DNA of 25,924 nucleotides from Hydrogenothermus sp. (lineage in GTDB: Bacteria > Aquificota > Aquificia > Aquificales > Hydrogenothermaceae): assembly GCA_003978675.1 (NCBI GenBank), contig QNYP01000033.1, positions 1 to 25,924 on the forward strand, written 5' to 3'. The notes beneath the pieces are model-generated. The model was not told where the DNA came from. It did not search any database and saw nothing but the letters and a program-made list of their open reading frames with translations. Shown in pieces: positions 23,328-25,924 of the stretch; the stretch's first letter is position 1; each line of letters begins with the position of its first letter. The position numbers and the translations under genes were made by a program.

Positions 23328-23720
23328 TTACCAACCTCTAAATACTGCATGGCAACCATTACATCTATCTATTAATTTTGCCAAATGTATTGAAGCTTTT
23401 GCTCTGTTTCCTTCTTGTATGTATTTTTTTATAGCTTCAGCTTCCTTTCTAACAAAGCTATCAAACTCCTTTATATATCTCTTAAAAGCTTCTGTTCTTC
23501 TTTCAGGTTTTGCATAATTGTAAATTTCTTCAATTATATTTGGATGATTAGCTATATCATTAGCACCTTCAATAATAAGTTTGTTATTATTCCTTAAAAA
23601 TCCCTTTAATATTTTCACTGTATCGTCTTCCATTTTAAGCATAACTTTAGGAAGCTCCTCTGCTTTAACATCTAAAACACTAGTGAAAATTGCAAAGATA
23701 AAAGCTAAAAATAATCTCAT
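23328..23720 (-). CDS. Cytochrome c' (class II c-type cytochrome)
   Basis: Periplasmic heme protein, 130 residues. It has a signal peptide (MRLFLAFIFAIFTSVLDVKA), then a four-helix-bundle body with the heme motif CNGCH (C120, C123, H124) close to the C-terminus, the hallmark of class II cytochromes. Such proteins bind NO or CO or carry electrons. The frame is open further upstream to 23801, inside leuA, but the ATG at 23720 has GGGAGG about 8 nt upstream and puts the signal peptide first. It sits between leuA (16 bp away) and cimA (25 bp), an odd place for a cytochrome. Confidence 0.87.
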   Translation of the reverse strand: MRLFLAFIFAIFTSVLDVKAEELPKVMLKMEDDTVKILKGFLRNNNKLIIEGANDIANHPNIIEEIYNYAKPERRTEAFKRYIKEFDSFVRKEAEAIKKYIQEGNRAKASIHLAKLIDRCNGCHAVFRGW

Positions 23721-23736
23721 GATAAAATCCTCCCGT

Positions 23737-25281
23737 TTAAATTCCTTCTTGTATTTTTTTCTCAATAAATAATGATTTTGCAGAATATCTGTTATAAGCA
23801 TCTAAATAAGCTTTTAAAGATGCTCCAATAATATCTGTGGATATTCCTTTACCTGATACCTCATTTCCATCAAAAGAAACTATAACTCTTACTTCTCCCA
23901 TTGCATCTTTACCATGACTTAAAGACCTTATTGTATAATCCTTTAATCTACTTTTAACATCTAAAGCTTTCTCCAAAGCCCTTAAAGCACTATCTATTGG
24001 ACCATCTCCATAAGCAGTAGCAACTTTTTCTTCTCCATCAACACTAACTTTAACAGTTGCAGTAGGTATAGCCTTATCTCCAGTTATTACCTGATATTGC
24101 AAAAGTTTTGCTTCTTCATAAGATTTAAACAATTCATCAAACAATAAGGCTTCTATATCTTCATCAAAAACTTCTTTTTTCTTATCTGCCAGCTCTTTAA
24201 ATTTAGCAAATAGCCTGTCTATTTCTTCTTCTGTTAGATTTTTATATCCTAATTCTTCTAATCTCGTTTTAAAAGCATGTCTTCCACTATGCTTTCCTAA
24301 AACTATTTTAGATGAAGGTACTCCAACATCTTCAGCTCTCATTATTTCGTAAGTTTCTCTTTTTGCAAGTAATCCATGTTGATGTATTCCTGCTTCATGA
24401 GCAAATGCGTTATCTCCAACAATCGCTTTATTAGGTTGAACAAAACTTCCTGTTAATCTGCAAAGTAATCTACTTGTTTTATATATTTCTTTTGTATTTA
24501 TGTCTGTGTATATATCGTTAAAATAATCCTTTCTTACTTTTATAGCCATTACAACTTCTTCTAAAGCAGCATTTCCTGCTCTTTCACCAATACCGTTTAT
24601 TGTTGCATGAACCTGTCCTGCTCCATTTTTAACAGCAGATAAAGAATTGGCTACTGCAAGCCCTAAATCATTATGACAATGAACGCTAATAACTGCCTTG
24701 TCTATATTTGGAACATTGTTTAATATATCTTTTATTAACTTACCAAACTCCTCTGGAACAGAATAACCAACTGTATCAGGCACATTTATTGTCTTAGCTC
24801 CAGCATCAATTACCGCTTCAAAAACCCTAAATAAAAATTCCCTATCTGAACGAACAGCATCTTCAGCAGAAAATTCAACATCATCTGTAAAGCTTCTTGC
24901 AAACTTTACAGCTTTTACAGCTCTCTCTAAAACCTCGTCAGGAGACATTTTTAGTTTATACTTCATATGGATTTCAGATGTAGCTATAAATGTGTGAATT
25001 CTTTTCTTTTCAGCAGGAGCTAACGCTTCACCCGCCTTTTCTATATCACTTTCCAAAGCTCTAGCTAGAGAACAAACTATAGAATCCTTTATTTGATATG
25101 CGACACCATTTACTGCTTCAAAATCTCCTTTAGATGCAGCAGCAAAACCTGCTTCTATAACATCAACTCCAAGTTTTTCTAGTTGTTTTGCCATTGTTAT
25201 TTTTTCTTCCACTGTCATAGAAAAACCTGGAGCTTGTTCTCCATCTCTTAAAGTTGTATCAAAAATTATTAGTTTTCTCAT
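23737..25281 (-). CDS. leuA: 2-isopropylmalate synthase
   Basis: Condenses 2-oxoisovalerate with acetyl-CoA, the first committed step to leucine. 514 residues. The barrel begins IIFDTTLRDGEQAPGFSMTVEEK. Next come DVIEAGFAAAS, the metal site SVHCHNDLGLAVANS and NGIGERAGNAALEEV. The linker has AHEAGIHQHG, and the C-terminal allosteric LeuA dimer domain has TATVKVSVDGEEKVATAYGDGP, so leucine feedback is expected. AAGGA lies just before the ATG. 46 bp separate it from hpt. It is a clear paralogue of the CimA encoded nearby, but the two differ at substrate-binding positions. Confidence 0.95.
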   Translation of the reverse strand: MRKLIIFDTTLRDGEQAPGFSMTVEEKITMAKQLEKLGVDVIEAGFAAASKGDFEAVNGVAYQIKDSIVCSLARALESDIEKAGEALAPAEKKRIHTFIATSEIHMKYKLKMSPDEVLERAVKAVKFARSFTDDVEFSAEDAVRSDREFLFRVFEAVIDAGAKTINVPDTVGYSVPEEFGKLIKDILNNVPNIDKAVISVHCHNDLGLAVANSLSAVKNGAGQVHATINGIGERAGNAALEEVVMAIKVRKDYFNDIYTDINTKEIYKTSRLLCRLTGSFVQPNKAIVGDNAFAHEAGIHQHGLLAKRETYEIMRAEDVGVPSSKIVLGKHSGRHAFKTRLEELGYKNLTEEEIDRLFAKFKELADKKKEVFDEDIEALLFDELFKSYEEAKLLQYQVITGDKAIPTATVKVSVDGEEKVATAYGDGPIDSALRALEKALDVKSRLKDYTIRSLSHGKDAMGEVRVIVSFDGNEVSGKGISTDIIGASLKAYLDAYNRYSAKSLFIEKKIQEGI

Positions 25282-25327
25282 TCCTTAAACCTCTTATCAG
25301 TAATAATTACTATTAAATTAATACCCT

Positions 25328-25861
25328 TCATGTAATTACGCAATATATATCTTTAAAATTCCTTCCTTCTTCTGCCCAATCAAGCCCATAACCAACAACA
25401 AATTTATCTGGAATTTCAAAACCTACATAATCAGCATTAAAATCAACTTCTCTTCTTTCTTTTTTATCAAGCAAAACACAGGTTTTTAAGTTTTTAGGAT
25501 TCCTTTGCTTTAAAGCCATAGTTAATGCTTTTAAAGTTCTACCTGTATCTATTATGTCATCAACTATAAGAACATTTTTATTATTTATATCAACTGATAT
25601 ATCCTTTACAAAAATAACCTCTCCGCTACTTTCCATACTCGCATGATAAGAAGATACCTGCATAAAATCTATATGAACATTTGTATCAATATATCTAACT
25701 AAGTCTGCAAAAAACATAAAAGAGCCTTTTAAAATACCAATTGCAAGGATTTCTTCATTTTTAAAATCTTCAGAGATTTTTTTACCTAACTGTTTTACTT
25801 TTTCTTCAATTTCAGAAGAAGAAATAAGAAGTTCTAAAGGTCTTCCATTTATTTGTGGCAT
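25328..25861 (-). CDS. hpt: Hypoxanthine(-guanine) phosphoribosyltransferase
   Basis: Purine salvage enzyme joining hypoxanthine or guanine to PRPP in the cytoplasm. 177 residues, a normal length. It shows the N-terminal hood region, LKGSFMFFADLVR, the flexible loop SSYHASMESSGEV (about 70-82), the PRPP-binding motif VLIVDDIIDTGRTL (97-110) and the C-terminal KFVVGYGLDWAEEGRNF typical of this family. GAGAGG lies 6 nt before the ATG. It is the first gene of the - strand run and has a candidate promoter at the right edge. Confidence 0.94.
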   Translation of the reverse strand: MPQINGRPLELLISSSEIEEKVKQLGKKISEDFKNEEILAIGILKGSFMFFADLVRYIDTNVHIDFMQVSSYHASMESSGEVIFVKDISVDINNKNVLIVDDIIDTGRTLKALTMALKQRNPKNLKTCVLLDKKERREVDFNADYVGFEIPDKFVVGYGLDWAEEGRNFKDIYCVIT

Positions 25862-25891
25862 AAAAAACCTCTCAATATATCTTTGATAAAT

Positions 25892-25897
25892 ATTATA
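25892..25897 (-). promoter_or_regulatory. Candidate -10 of the hpt-leuA operon
   Basis: A perfect TATAAT on the - strand about 30 bp before the hpt ATG. No convincing -35 is seen at 16-18 bp; the region is nearly all A and T up to the window edge. Confidence 0.45.
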
Positions 25898-25924
25898 ATA
25901 TCAATAATTTAAAAACTAAAAGGA

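Noticed and set aside
23721..23801. Longer start for cytochrome c'
   Set aside because: The extension overlaps leuA and hides the signal peptide; GGGAGG supports the ATG at 23720.
25309..25321. AGTAAT-A-ATTACT palindrome between hpt and leuA as a third PerR/BlaI operator
   Set aside because: The half-sites are inverted relative to those at 16111-16135 and 16202-16214, and no promoter is evident beside it; it is likely chance.

Overview
The window is an AT-rich bacterial stretch, almost fully coding. Its content suggests a thermophilic, respiring, autotroph-like bacterium of the Aquificota, probably a low-GC Hydrogenothermaceae such as Sulfurihydrogenibium. That placement is inferred from gene content, Lys/Glu-rich proteins, several small c-type cytochromes and the citramalate route to isoleucine; I could not run a search. 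No rRNA, tRNA, CRISPR array, IS element or phage gene was seen.

Region A (1-256) is a perfect 79-bp inverted repeat, reaching the very first base, around a 98-bp spacer. Its right arm carries the alaS ribosome binding site and TTG start. Its left arm carries an inverted copy of the same sequence plus a 40-residue membrane-peptide gene. This looks like a fold-back chimera at a contig end, or else a real recent inverted duplication.

Region B (253-8466, + strand) is a housekeeping run: alaS, a six-domain ribosomal protein S1 (rpsA), a CaCA-family cation exchanger, accA, an unknown two-TM protein, then pyk behind a candidate promoter with three 11-bp-spaced direct repeats.

Region C (8479-16059, - strand) is a copper/silver-type efflux locus read from right to left: Met-rich FixH/YtkA-like lipoprotein, BlaI-type repressor, BlaR1-like M56 membrane protease, TolC-like channel, CusB-like adaptor and CusA-like RND pump. 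CusA keeps the three pore methionines (M569, M619, M668). Two small membrane-protein genes on the opposite strand sit between cusB and cusA.

Region D (16060-18989) starts with a divergent control region. It holds two palindromes that share half-sites: one covers the -35 of the efflux operon, the other lies just after the predicted start of a PerR-type regulator transcript. The + strand operon is perR, a sulfite-oxidase-fold molybdoenzyme, an LTxxQ (Spy/CpxP-like) periplasmic protein, a macro-domain protein and a membrane-anchored coiled-coil protein with a degenerate Mrr-like nuclease domain. The intergenic distances are 11 bp, a 4-bp overlap, 2 bp and 3 bp. Regions C and D together look like one envelope, metal and oxidative stress island with two regulators, and they are the most novel part of the window.

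Region E (18990-25924) has two small class I cytochromes c on + with a strong hairpin between them. They are followed by a - strand run read right to left: hpt, leuA, cytochrome c', cimA, a SPOUT RNA methyltransferase, mraY and a small single-TM protein. leuA and cimA are paralogous condensing enzymes for leucine and isoleucine synthesis.
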